Shown here in pieces: positions 1 through 10,298 of a stretch of DNA of 64,000 bases. Location: positions 1 through 64,000 of the forward strand of contig NZ_JAANOY010000013.1 in NCBI RefSeq assembly GCF_011320095.1. The letters run 5' to 3'. The translations under genes were made by a program, and so were the position numbers. This DNA comes from Cognatiluteimonas telluris. Its GTDB lineage: Bacteria; Pseudomonadota; Gammaproteobacteria; Xanthomonadales; Xanthomonadaceae. The notes under the pieces are model-generated. The model saw only the letters and a program-made list of their open reading frames with translations. It ran no database searches and was not told the DNA's origin. Each line of letters starts with the position of its first letter. The stretch's first letter is position 1.

Positions 1-1
1 G

Positions 2-160
2 CCGGCCACCGGCAACACGTCCGTGCCGAACGCACCGGCGCAGGCCGCCCCCGCGACGCCTTCGACCGCGGCGCCCGACGCCAGCGTGCCGACCGCGCCG
101 ATGGCGCCATCGCAGGCGCCTGCCGCGCCGTCGCCGGCACCACCGGCTTCGGGTGGCTGA
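2..160 (+). CDS. secG: Protein translocase subunit SecG, C-terminal tail (5' end outside window)
   Basis: An open frame enters from the left edge and stops at TGA 158-160. The 52 visible residues are almost entirely Ala, Pro, Ser and Thr, with none of the hydrophobic core. SecG of Xanthomonadaceae carries a low-complexity Pro/Ala-rich tail after its two membrane helices, and secG lies just upstream of tRNA-Leu and nuoA in that family. The identification therefore rests on synteny plus composition; the membrane helices that would confirm it are outside the window. SecG is an accessory membrane subunit of the SecYEG channel. Confidence 0.6.
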   Translation, partial: PATGNTSVPNAPAQAAPATPSTAAPDASVPTAPMAPSQAPAAPSPAPPASGG

Positions 161-173
161 AGCGCGCTGGTCG

Positions 174-181
174 GATAAAAT
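174..181 (+). promoter_or_regulatory. Possible -10 element for tRNA-Leu / nuo operon
   Basis: GATAAAAT lies in the secG-tRNA spacer about 70 bp before the tRNA and is the only AT-rich hexamer there. No convincing -35 sits 17 bp upstream, so this is a weak call. A promoter here could drive the tRNA and read on into nuoA. Confidence 0.3.
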
Positions 182-249
182 TTAGAGGATCGCTTTGTCA
201 CGCCGCGCATGGATCGCACGGCGCAGGCCAGGAGGCCGAACCTGCATTT

Positions 250-334
250 GCCCAGATGGCGGAATTGGTAGACGCACTACCTTGAGGTGGTAGCGACTTA
301 GGTCGTGGGGGTTCGAGTCCCCCTTTGGGCACCA
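250..334 (+). tRNA. tRNA-Leu(GAG)
   Basis: An 85-nt class II tRNA with a 7-bp acceptor (GCCCAGA/TTTGGGC, one wobble), a D-arm with GGTAGACGC, and anticodon stem-loop CTACC-TTGAGGT-GGTAG giving anticodon GAG. It has an extended variable arm, T-loop GTTCGAGTC and encoded CCA (332-334). The D-loop to anticodon region closely matches enteric tRNA-Leu(GAG). nuoA starts 77 bp further on with no terminator between, so the two may share a transcript. Confidence 0.96.
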
Positions 335-411
335 TTACGGTTGTATTTCCCTGTCCCGGGGCCGCCGACACGGTCGGCTCCGCGGCAGGAACGCAGAGGA
401 AGAGGACGCAC

Positions 412-768
412 GTGCTGGCCGAATACCTGCCGACCCTGCTGTTCCTGATCGTGGCCGCCGGCATCGGCGTGGCGCTGATCGTGATCGGCAACGTGCTGGG
501 CCCCAAGCGGCCGACCGCCGAGAAACTCTCGCCCTACGAATGCGGCTTCCCGGCATTCGAGGATTCGCGCATGCGGTTCGACGTGCGCTACTACCTGATC
601 GCGATCCTGTTCATCGTCTTCGACCTGGAAATCGCCTTCGTGTTTCCGTGGGCGCTGGTGTTCCGCACCCTCGGGCCGTTCGGCCTGGTCGAGATGGGCG
701 TGTTCCTGGCGCTGCTGGTGATCGGATTCGCCTACGTCTGGAAGAAGGGCGCGCTGGAATGGGAGTGA
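412..768 (+). CDS. nuoA: NADH-quinone oxidoreductase subunit A (NuoA)
   Basis: Small membrane subunit of proton-pumping complex I; 118 residues with three membrane helices and the family signature PYECG in the loop after helix 1. It helps anchor the peripheral arm at the quinone site. The frame stays open back into the tRNA-Leu gene (ATG 325), but that start would lie inside a tRNA. GTG 412 follows AGAGGAAGAGGA and gives the family's usual N-terminus ([10 protein letters not shown]). First gene of the 14-gene nuo operon; nuoB follows 4 bp after its stop. Confidence 0.93.
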   Translation: MLAEYLPTLLFLIVAAGIGVALIVIGNVLGPKRPTAEKLSPYECGFPAFEDSRMRFDVRYYLIAILFIVFDLEIAFVFPWALVFRTLGPFGLVEMGVFLALLVIGFAYVWKKGALEWE

Positions 769-772
769 CGCC

Positions 773-1345
773 GTGAGCGTGCTGAAGACGATCGATGGGC
801 TGATGAACAACCCGCTGCCGGAAGGCCGCGTGGACGACATCCTGATGCCCGCCGGCGAAAACCCGCTGCTCGAGCGCGGCTTCGTCACCACCACCTCCGA
901 CGCGCTGCTCAACTGGGCGCGCACCGGCTCGATGTGGCCGATGACCTTCGGCCTGGCGTGCTGCGCGGTCGAGATGATGCATGCCGGCGCCGCGCGCCTG
1001 GACCTGGACCGCTTTGGCGTCGTGTTCCGCCCGTCGCCGCGCCAGTCCGACGTCATGATCGTGGCCGGTACCCTGGTCAACAAGATGGCCCCGGCGCTGC
1101 GCAAGGTCTACGACCAGATGCCCGATCCCAAGTGGGTGATCTCGATGGGCAGCTGCGCCAACGGTGGCGGCTACTACCACTATTCCTACGCGGTGGTGCG
1201 CGGCTGCGACCGCATCGTGCCGGTCGACATCTATGTGCCGGGCTGCCCGCCGACCGCCGAAGCGCTGACCTACGGCATCCTGCAGCTGCAGAAGAAGATC
1301 CGCCGGGCGACGAACTTCGGCGACACCAAGACGGGCCAGCGCTGA
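773..1345 (+). CDS. nuoB: NADH-quinone oxidoreductase subunit B (NuoB)
   Basis: A 190-residue peripheral-arm subunit that ligates the terminal 4Fe-4S cluster N2, the direct electron donor to quinone. The four ligands are visible: adjacent Cys63-Cys64 ([10 protein letters not shown]), Cys128 (GSCANGGG) and Cys158 (PGCPP). GTG start. The stop overlaps the nuoC start (TGATG), implying translational coupling. Confidence 0.97.
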   Translation: MSVLKTIDGLMNNPLPEGRVDDILMPAGENPLLERGFVTTTSDALLNWARTGSMWPMTFGLACCAVEMMHAGAARLDLDRFGVVFRPSPRQSDVMIVAGTLVNKMAPALRKVYDQMPDPKWVISMGSCANGGGYYHYSYAVVRGCDRIVPVDIYVPGCPPTAEALTYGILQLQKKIRRATNFGDTKTGQR

Positions 1346-2169
1346 TGGATCGCACGACCGCCGGTTTCGTCGAACAGCTGCGCGCGCGTTTTGCCGATGC
1401 GCCGGTCGATGTCGCATCGCCGCGCGGCGAAGTCGGCATCGTGTTCGAGGCCGCCGCCTGGCACGACGCCTGCCGCGCGCTGCGCGACGAGTTCGGCTTC
1501 GAGCAGCTGGTCGACCTGTGCGGCATCGATTACCTGGGCCATGGCAGCGACGAGTGGGACACCAGCGTCTCGTCCGAGGGCTTCTCGCGCGGCGTCGAAG
1601 GGCGCGGTCCTGGGCGCTTCGGCTACGGCCAGCGGCCAAGCCAGCAGGCCGCGCAGCCGCAGGGCGAGACGGCCATCGACGCGCCCGCGCGCCGCTTCGC
1701 GGTCGTCGCTCAACTGCTGTCGATCTCGCACAACCGCCGCCTGCGCGTGCGTTGCTTCGCGCCCGACGACAACCTGCCGATCGTGCCGTCGGTGACCGAC
1801 CTGTGGCCGGGCACCAACTGGTTCGAGCGCGAAGCGTTCGACATGTTCGGCATCATCTTCGAAGGCCATCCGGACCTGCGCCGGATCCTCACCGACTACG
1901 GTTTCGTCGGCCATCCGTTCCGCAAGGACTTCCCGCTGATCGGCAATGTCGAAGTCCGCTACGACGCCGAGAAGCAGCGCGTGATCTACGAGCCGGTGAC
2001 CTCGGTCGAGCCGCGCGTGCTGGTGCCGCGCGTGATCCGCGACGACGCGCGCTATGCCACCGCCGCCGGCGAGGATCGCGACCTCAAGGTCGGCAGCACG
2101 CTCGGCCCCGCCGATGCGGCGCTGCGTTCCACCGGCCCCACGCCGACGCCCGCGGAGGCCGAGAAGTGA
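1345..2169 (+). CDS. nuoC: NADH-quinone oxidoreductase subunit C (NuoC)
   Basis: The 30-kDa peripheral-arm subunit. The C-terminal signature around residues 165-200 ([35 protein letters not shown]) is the classic complex I 30-kDa motif. At 274 residues it is longer than a minimal NuoC because of a Gly/Gln/Ser-rich insert at about residues 70-112, between the two halves of the domain. ATG overlaps the nuoB stop, and its own stop overlaps the GTG of nuoD. It is separate from NuoD, unlike the fused enteric NuoCD. Confidence 0.96.
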   Translation: MDRTTAGFVEQLRARFADAPVDVASPRGEVGIVFEAAAWHDACRALRDEFGFEQLVDLCGIDYLGHGSDEWDTSVSSEGFSRGVEGRGPGRFGYGQRPSQQAAQPQGETAIDAPARRFAVVAQLLSISHNRRLRVRCFAPDDNLPIVPSVTDLWPGTNWFEREAFDMFGIIFEGHPDLRRILTDYGFVGHPFRKDFPLIGNVEVRYDAEKQRVIYEPVTSVEPRVLVPRVIRDDARYATAAGEDRDLKVGSTLGPADAALRSTGPTPTPAEAEK

Positions 2170-3485
2170 ATTCGATCAATCCGGCGATCCAGCCCGAAGG
2201 CATGCTGTTCGCCAGCAACGCCGCCGAGGCGCAGAAGGCGATCCGCAACTACACGCTGAACTTCGGCCCGCAGCATCCGGCGGCGCACGGCGTGCTGCGC
2301 CTGATCCTGGAGATGGACGGCGAAGTCGTGCAGCGCGCCGACCCGCACATCGGCCTGCTGCATCGCGGCACCGAGAAGCTGGCCGAGTCCAAGCCGTTCA
2401 ATCAGTCGATCGGCTACATGGATCGGCTGGATTACGTCTCGCCGATGTGCAACGAGCACGCCTACGTGCGTGCGATCGAGACCCTGATGGGGATCCAGGC
2501 GCCGGTGCGCGCGCAGTGGATCCGCACGATGTTCGACGAGATCACCCGCATCCTCAACCACCTGATGTGGATCGGGTCGAGCGGCCTGGACCTGGGTGCG
2601 ATGGCGGTTTTCCTGTACGCCTTCCGCGAGCGCGAGGAGCTGATGGATGTCTACGAGGCGGTCTCGGGCGCGCGCATGCACGCGACCTACTACCGCCCGG
2701 GCGGCGTCTATCGCGACCTGCCAGAGCAGATGTCCAAGTACCGCGAATCGCCGTGGCGCAAGGGCGAGAAGCTCAAGCGCTTCAACGAGTGGCGCGAAGG
2801 CTCGATGCTGGATTACCTGCAGGCCTTCGCGCACGACTTCCCCAAGCGCGTCGACGAGTACGAGACCCTGCTCACCGACAACCGCATCTGGAAGCAGCGT
2901 ACCGTCGGCATCGGCGTGATCGAGCCGGAGAAGGCTCTGGCCTGGGGCATGACCGGCCCGATGCTGCGCGGCTCCGGCGTCGAGTGGGACCTGCGCCGGA
3001 AGCGTCCGTACGCGAGCTATTCCGAAATCGACTTCGACATCCCGGTCGGCACCAATGGCGACTGCTACGACCGTTACCTGGTGCGCGTGGCCGAGATGCG
3101 CCAGAGCGCGCGGATCATCCAGCAGTGCGTCGCCTGGCTGAAGGCCAATCCGGGCCCGGTGATGCTGGACAACTTCAAGGTCGCGCCGCCCTCCCGCGAG
3201 GAGATGAAGGACGACATGGAAGCGCTGATCCATCACTTCAAGCTGTTCAGCGAAGGCTACTGCGTGCCGGCCGGGGAAACGTACTGCGCTGTCGAGGCGC
3301 CGAAGGGCGAGTTCGGCTGCTATCTGGTCTCCGACGGCGCCAACAAGCCCTTCCGCGTGCACCTGCGCGCGCCCGGCTTCGCCCATCTTTCGTCGATGGA
3401 CACCGTGGTACGCGGACACATGCTGCCGGACGTGGTCGCCATGATCGGCACCTACGACGTCGTGTTCGGCGAGATCGACAGGTAA
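2166..3485 (+). CDS. nuoD: NADH-quinone oxidoreductase subunit D (NuoD)
   Basis: The 49-kDa subunit forming the quinone pocket with NuoB; it derives from the large subunit of NiFe hydrogenase. The start of the fold is seen as [15 protein letters not shown], with HRGTEKL and the C-terminal [15 protein letters not shown]. The 439-residue length is normal. GTG 2166 overlaps the nuoC stop; an ATG about 12 codons later is possible but would lose the coupling. Confidence 0.96.
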   Translation: MNSINPAIQPEGMLFASNAAEAQKAIRNYTLNFGPQHPAAHGVLRLILEMDGEVVQRADPHIGLLHRGTEKLAESKPFNQSIGYMDRLDYVSPMCNEHAYVRAIETLMGIQAPVRAQWIRTMFDEITRILNHLMWIGSSGLDLGAMAVFLYAFREREELMDVYEAVSGARMHATYYRPGGVYRDLPEQMSKYRESPWRKGEKLKRFNEWREGSMLDYLQAFAHDFPKRVDEYETLLTDNRIWKQRTVGIGVIEPEKALAWGMTGPMLRGSGVEWDLRRKRPYASYSEIDFDIPVGTNGDCYDRYLVRVAEMRQSARIIQQCVAWLKANPGPVMLDNFKVAPPSREEMKDDMEALIHHFKLFSEGYCVPAGETYCAVEAPKGEFGCYLVSDGANKPFRVHLRAPGFAHLSSMDTVVRGHMLPDVVAMIGTYDVVFGEIDR

Positions 3486-3491
3486 GGATCG

Positions 3492-4019
3492 ATGAAAGCG
3501 ACAGGCAATTTCGAAAACGCGCGCAACGTCGATCCGATGGTGGTCCTGTCGGATGCCACGCGTGCGCACATCGACCACTGGATCGCGAAGTTCCCGCCGG
3601 AGCGCAAGCGCTCGGCCGTGCTGCAGGGCCTGCACGCGGCGCAGGAGCAGAACGGCGGCTGGCTGAGCGACGACCTGATCGCTGGCGTGGCCAAGTACCT
3701 GGGGCTGCCGCCGGTGTGGGCGTACGAGGTGGCGACGTTCTACTCGATGTTCGAGACCCATCCGGTCGGACGCAACAACGTCGCCTTCTGCACCAACATC
3801 AGTTGCTGGCTCAATGGCGCCGAAGCGCTGGTGCAGCACGCGGAGAAGAAGCTCGGTTGCAGGCTCGGCGAATCCACCGCCGACGGCCGCATCTTCCTCA
3901 AGCGCGAGGAGGAGTGCCTGGCGGCCTGCTGCGGCGCACCGATGATGGTCATCAACGGTCATTACCACGAGAAGCTCGATACCGCGAAGGTCGACGAGCT
4001 CCTGGACGGGTTGAAATAA
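3492..4019 (+). CDS. nuoE: NADH-quinone oxidoreductase subunit E (NuoE)
   Basis: The 24-kDa thioredoxin-like ferredoxin subunit of the NADH-dehydrogenase module; 175 residues. Ligands for 2Fe-2S cluster N1a are Cys100 and Cys105 (CTNISC) and Cys142 and Cys146 (CLAAC). It works with NuoF and NuoG at the tip of the peripheral arm. Starts 7 bp after the nuoD stop. Confidence 0.96.
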   Translation: MKATGNFENARNVDPMVVLSDATRAHIDHWIAKFPPERKRSAVLQGLHAAQEQNGGWLSDDLIAGVAKYLGLPPVWAYEVATFYSMFETHPVGRNNVAFCTNISCWLNGAEALVQHAEKKLGCRLGESTADGRIFLKREEECLAACCGAPMMVINGHYHEKLDTAKVDELLDGLK

Positions 4020-4022
4020 GCG

Positions 4023-5383
<1,361 letters not shown>

Positions 5384-5387
<4 letters not shown>

Positions 5388-7714
5388 GCGCGCAGCCCGT
5401 CAATCCGAACCTGCCGCCGGACCATGTCACCGTCTTCATCGACGACGTCGAGCTCGCCGCGCCCAAGGGTTCGATGATCATCCATGCCGCCGACAAGGCC
5501 GGCATCCCGATCCCGCGTTTCTGCTACCACGACAAGTTGGCGATCGCCGCCAACTGCCGCATGTGCCTGGTCGAGGTCGAGAAGGCGCCCAAGCCGTCGC
5601 CCGCCTGTGCCACGCCGGTGATGGACGGCATGAAGGTGCGCACGCGCAGCGACAAGGCGCTCAAGGCGCAGCGCAACGTGATGGAGTTCCTGCTGATCAA
5701 CCATCCGCTCGACTGCCCGGTCTGCGACCAGGGCGGCGAGTGCGAATTGCAGGATCTCTCGCTGGGCTATGGCCGCTCGGTCAGCCGGTTCAGCGAGCGC
5801 AAGCGCGTGGTGGCCGACGAGGACCTCGGTCCGCTGGTCGCGACCGACATGACGCGCTGCATCCAGTGCACGCGCTGCATCCGCTTCACCGGCGAGATCG
5901 CCGGCACGTATGAGCTCGGCGGCATGCTGCGCGGCGAGAACCTGCAGATCGGCACCTACGACGGCAAGCCGCTGGCGACGGAACTCTCGGGCAATGTCAT
6001 CGACGTCTGCCCGGTCGGCGCGCTGACCAACAAGGTGTTCCGCTTCCGCGCGCGTCCCTGGGAACTGATCGCCAAGGAATCCCTCGGCTATCACGACGCG
6101 CTGGGCAGCAACCTGTTCCTGCACGTGCGGCGCGGCGACGTGCTGCGCGCGGTGCCGCGCGACAACGAAGCCGTCAACGAATGCTGGCTGTCCGACCGCG
6201 ACCGCTATTCGCACCAGGGCCTGTACGCCGAGGACCGGGCGATGAAGCCGATGCTGCGCGTTGGCAACAGCGGCGACGCCAGCGACTGGCGCGAGGCGAG
6301 CTGGGACGAAGCGCTGGCACGCGCCGCCCAGATCCTGCGCGACAACGGCGCCGATCAACTCGGAATGCTGGTGCACCCGGCGACCTCGAACGAAGAGGGC
6401 ACGCTGCTGGCCCGCCTGGCCCAGGCGCTGGGCACTGGCAACCTCGACCACCGCATCGGCCAGCGTGACGTGTCGGGCCGCGCCGTCGCCGAAGCCTTCG
6501 CGATGCCGGTGGCAGAGATCGAACAGGCCGACGCGATAGTCATCGTCGGCTCCAACCTGCGCCATGAACTGCCGCTGCTGCACGCCCGCGTGCGCAAGGC
6601 CGCACTGCGCGGCGCCAGGGTGCACGTGGTCAACCCGGTGGATTTCGAATTCGCATTCGACATCGCCAGCAAGCAGATCGTGCCGCCGTCCGGCCTTGCC
6701 GCGGCGCTGGCACGGGTGGACTTGGGCAGCCCGAACCATGCCGTGGTCATCGTCGGCAGCCTGGCCGAAAGCGGGGCGCAGGCCGCGTCGATCCGTGCGG
6801 CCGCGCGCGAGTTCGCCAGCGCCCGCAATGCCGCCGTGTGCCGCATCCCGCAGGGCGCCAATGCGCTCGGCCTGGCGCGCGCGGGCGTCCTGCCGCGTTC
6901 GCGCGATGCGCAGGCGATGCTGCGTGACGCACGCAGCGCCTACGTGCTGTATGGCATCGAGCCCGGACTGGATTTCGCCGACCAGGCGCTGGCGATGCAG
7001 GCGCTGGGCAAGGCGCAGGTCGTCGCCTTCAGCCAGTTCGCCTGCCAATCCACGCGCGCGATCGCCGACGTGATCCTGCCGATCGGCGCGCTGCCGGAAA
7101 TCGAGGCGACGCTCACCAACCTCGAGGGTCGCGAGCAGCGCGCCGTCGCGGGCGGCAAGTTGCCCGGGGACGCCCGCCCGGGCTGGCGCGTGCTGCGTGC
7201 GCTGGGTGGCGCGCTCGGCGTGCCTGGATTCGAGTTCACCGACATGGCGGGCCTGCGCGCGTCCATGGCGCCGTCGCCGGCGTCCCCTGGTGCGGAGGCG
7301 GCGCACCCGCCGAGTCCCAGCAGCTGGTTCCAGGTCGATGAGCTGGAAACCCTCGAAATGGCCGACAAGGCCCATCCGGCGCAGTCCACCGATGCCGCGC
7401 GTGCTTCGGGCTCAGGCGGATTGGAACTGATCGTCTCCCAGGCCATCTATCGCACCGACGCCGTGGTCCGCCGCGCCGCCGCGCTGCAGGCGCACCCGCT
7501 GACGCTGGGCGCGCGCATCACGCTGCATCCGTCCGACGCGCAGGTGCTCGGCGTGGCGGCCAATGCCGTCGCCAAGGTCCGCAACGACGTCGGCACCGCG
7601 GCGCTGCCGGTCGCGATCAGCGATCGCGTCGCGCCGGGCTGCGCCTGGGTCGAATCCGGCTATGGCGCGACAGCCGCACTGGCGTCCACCCGGGTGGAGG
7701 TCACGCCGGCATGA
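5384..7714 (+). CDS. nuoG: NADH-quinone oxidoreductase subunit G (NuoG)
   Basis: The largest peripheral subunit, 776 residues. Order of domains: 2Fe-2S ferredoxin ([16 protein letters not shown], about 46-60), the His/Cys cluster segment [14 protein letters not shown], a further 4Fe-4S site in CIQCTRC (about 159-165), then a molybdopterin-oxidoreductase-like region that is structural in complex I. A Ser/Pro/Ala-rich linker lies near residues 625-650. ATG 5384 overlaps the nuoF stop, and the C-terminus overlaps nuoH. Confidence 0.96.
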
Positions 7715-8778
7715 ATCCGATGACACTCGTGGTCGACCCGTTCCGTGACTGGTTGCTGTCGTTCGGCATGATCGGCCTGCTGGCCTGGATCGTGCTGAAG
7801 GTGCTCTCGATCGCCATGCCGGTGATCGTTGCGGTCGCTTTCTACGTGGTGTGGGAACGCAAGCTGATCGGCTGGATGCACGTGCGCCACGGGCCGATGT
7901 ACGTCGGTCGCGGCGTGTTGCAGGCCTTCGCCGACGTGTTCAAGCTGCTGTTCAAGGAAGTCATCCAGCCCTCGCAGGCGCAGCCGGTGCTGTACGTGCT
8001 GGCGCCGCTGATCACCCTGGCGCCGGCGTTCGCGGCCTGGGCGGTGGTGCCGTTCGACGCGCAGGTCGTGCTGTCCAACGCCAACGCGGGCCTGCTGTAC
8101 CTGCTGGCGATGACTTCGCTGGGCGTGTACGGGATCATCATCGCCGGCTGGGCGTCTAACTCGAAGTACGCCTTCCTCGGCGCAATGCGTTCGGCCGCGC
8201 AGGTGGTCAGCTACGAGATCGCGATGGGCTTCGCGATGGTCGGGGTGCTGATCGCCGCCGGCAGCCTGAACCTGACCGACATCGTGATGGCGCAGGCGGG
8301 CAACGCCGGCATGTTCGAGTGGTTCATGTGGCCGCTGCTGCCGCTGTTCCTGGTGTATTTCATCTCCGGCGTCGCCGAGACCAATCGCGCGCCGTTCGAC
8401 GTCGTCGAGGGCGAGTCGGAGATCGTGGCTGGCCACATGGTCGAATACTCCGGCTCGCAGTTCGCGCTGTTCTTCCTGGCCGAGTACGCCAACATGATCC
8501 TGGTCAGCTTCCTGACCTCGATCTTCTTCGTCGGCGGCTGGCTCAGCCCGCTGCACGGCCTGGGCATTCCGCTGCTGTCGGTCGACGGCTGGTGGTGGCT
8601 GTTCGCCAAGGTGTTCTTCTTCGCCAGCGTCTTCATCTGGTTCCGGGCGACGTTCCCGCGCTACCGCTACGACCAGATCATGCGGCTGGGCTGGAAGGTC
8701 TTCATTCCCATCACCATCGCCTGGATCTGCGTGACCGCATTGATGGCGTATTACGGCGTGTTCGAGGCAGGGCACTGA
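7711..8778 (+). CDS. nuoH: NADH-quinone oxidoreductase subunit H (NuoH)
   Basis: Membrane subunit at the heel of complex I that forms the quinone entry channel and links to the proton pumps; 355 residues, about eight membrane helices. Family signatures include [18 protein letters not shown] near the N-terminus, [16 protein letters not shown] in the conserved acidic loop, and [13 protein letters not shown] near the end. ATG overlaps the nuoG stop, and its stop overlaps the nuoI start. Confidence 0.97.
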   Translation: MNPMTLVVDPFRDWLLSFGMIGLLAWIVLKVLSIAMPVIVAVAFYVVWERKLIGWMHVRHGPMYVGRGVLQAFADVFKLLFKEVIQPSQAQPVLYVLAPLITLAPAFAAWAVVPFDAQVVLSNANAGLLYLLAMTSLGVYGIIIAGWASNSKYAFLGAMRSAAQVVSYEIAMGFAMVGVLIAAGSLNLTDIVMAQAGNAGMFEWFMWPLLPLFLVYFISGVAETNRAPFDVVEGESEIVAGHMVEYSGSQFALFFLAEYANMILVSFLTSIFFVGGWLSPLHGLGIPLLSVDGWWWLFAKVFFFASVFIWFRATFPRYRYDQIMRLGWKVFIPITIAWICVTALMAYYGVFEAGH

Positions 8779-9296
8779 TGGCCACCGTGGCAGACCGCCA
8801 TTCCCCGTTCGCCCGCGCGGTGCATTACCTGCGCAGCCTGCTGCTGATCGAGTTGCTGCAGGGCATGTGGCTGACGCTGAAATACCTGTTCCGTCCCAAG
8901 TACACGCTGATGTACCCGATGGAGAAAACCCCGCAGTCTCCGCGTTTCCGCGGCCTGCACGCGCTGCGCCGCTATCCCAATGGCGAGGAGCGCTGCATCG
9001 CCTGCAAGTTGTGCGAGGCGGTGTGCCCGGCGCTGGCGATCACCATCGACTCGGAGCAGCGAAGCGACGGCACCCGCCGCACGACGCGCTACGACATCGA
9101 CCTGTTCAAGTGCATCTACTGCGGGTTCTGCGAGGAATCCTGCCCGGTCGATTCGATCGTCGAGACGCACCTGCTCGAATACCACTTCGACCAGCGTGGC
9201 CAGAACATCGTCACCAAGCCGCAGCTGCTGGCGCTGGGCGATCGCCTCGAGCCCGAGATCGCCGCCCGGCGCCTGGCCGACTCCCCGTACCGCTGA
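8778..9296 (+). CDS. nuoI: NADH-quinone oxidoreductase subunit I (NuoI)
   Basis: An 8Fe-8S ferredoxin-type subunit of 172 residues. Two CxxCxxCxxxCP motifs ([12 protein letters not shown] and [12 protein letters not shown]) bind clusters N6a and N6b, which carry electrons to N2 in NuoB. The N-terminal amphipathic stretch binds it to the membrane arm. The start overlaps the nuoH stop (TGATG). Confidence 0.97.
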   Translation: MATVADRHSPFARAVHYLRSLLLIELLQGMWLTLKYLFRPKYTLMYPMEKTPQSPRFRGLHALRRYPNGEERCIACKLCEAVCPALAITIDSEQRSDGTRRTTRYDIDLFKCIYCGFCEESCPVDSIVETHLLEYHFDQRGQNIVTKPQLLALGDRLEPEIAARRLADSPYR

Positions 9297-9312
9297 GCAC
9301 GCGAGAGACCTG

Positions 9313-9960
9313 ATGGATTACCCGTTGCTCGCCTTCTACGCCTTCGCCGCCGCCGCCGTGATGTCCGCGGTCGCGGTGATCGGCGTGCGCAATCCGGTGC
9401 AGGCCGCGCTGTTCCTGGTGCTGACCTTCTTCACCGTCGCCTGCACCTGGATCCTCGCCGGCGCCGAGTTCCTCGGCATCGCGCTGGTGCTGGTGTATGT
9501 CGGCGCGGTGATGGTGCTGTTCCTGTTCGTGGTGATGATGCTGGACATCGACATCGCCCGGATCCGCGAAGGCTACGTGCGCTACCTGCCGGTCGGATTG
9601 CTGGTGGCGGTGGTGATGCTGGTCGAGATGCTGGTGCTGATCGGCATCCGCGCCCGCGCGGCGGTGCCATTCACCGACAACGTGGCGATGGCGCATGGCG
9701 CGGCCGACCTGCCGAACACCACCTGGCTCGCGCAGGCGCTGTTCACCGACTTCCTGCTGCCGTTCGAAGTCGCCGCGGTGATCCTGACCATCGCGGTGAT
9801 CGCGGCCGTGATGCTGACCCTGCGCCGCACGCCCGGCACCAAGCACCAGGATCCGGCGTGGCAGACCCGCGTACGCCCGGAGGACCGCTTGCGCATGGTG
9901 AAGATGGCTTCGGTGCGACCGGCGGCGGACGACATTTCCAGCGAGGACGCCACGCCATGA
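9313..9960 (+). CDS. nuoJ: NADH-quinone oxidoreductase subunit J (NuoJ)
   Basis: Membrane subunit of 215 residues with five predicted helices. The conserved third helix [20 protein letters not shown] is recognisable; it contributes to proton-path conformational coupling. Starts 16 bp after nuoI; its stop overlaps nuoK (ATGA). Confidence 0.95.
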   Translation: MDYPLLAFYAFAAAAVMSAVAVIGVRNPVQAALFLVLTFFTVACTWILAGAEFLGIALVLVYVGAVMVLFLFVVMMLDIDIARIREGYVRYLPVGLLVAVVMLVEMLVLIGIRARAAVPFTDNVAMAHGAADLPNTTWLAQALFTDFLLPFEVAAVILTIAVIAAVMLTLRRTPGTKHQDPAWQTRVRPEDRLRMVKMASVRPAADDISSEDATP

Positions 9961-10295
9961 CGCCCCAGGCCCTGACTTCCGTTGCCAGCCATCTGTCGCT
10001 CGGGCACTTCCTGGCGCTGGGCGCGGCGCTGTTCTGCATCAGCCTCGCCGGCATCTTCCTCAACCGGAAGAACGTAATCGTGCTGTTGATGTGCATCGAG
10101 CTGATGCTGCTCGCCGTCAACATCAACTTCGTCGCCTTCTCGCGGCAGCTCGGCGATCCGGCTGGGCAGGTGTTCGTGTTCTTCATCCTGACGGTGGCCG
10201 CCGCGGAGGCCGCGATCGGCCTCGCGATCCTGGTCACGCTGTTCCGCAACCGGCAGACGATTAACGTCGCCGACATCGACACACTGAAGGGCTGA
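9957..10295 (+). CDS. nuoK: NADH-quinone oxidoreductase subunit K (NuoK)
   Basis: MrpC-like membrane subunit of 112 residues with three helices. The conserved Glu-bearing helix ([18 protein letters not shown]) and second Glu helix ([19 protein letters not shown]) are both present; these carboxylates belong to the proton-translocation axis. The ATG overlaps the nuoJ stop. Confidence 0.96.
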   Translation: MTPQALTSVASHLSLGHFLALGAALFCISLAGIFLNRKNVIVLLMCIELMLLAVNINFVAFSRQLGDPAGQVFVFFILTVAAAEAAIGLAILVTLFRNRQTINVADIDTLKG

Positions 10296-10298
10296 CCG

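Noticed and set aside
325-411. Upstream ATG start for nuoA at 325
   Set aside because: It lies inside tRNA-Leu; GTG 412 has a ribosome-binding site and gives the family N-terminus.
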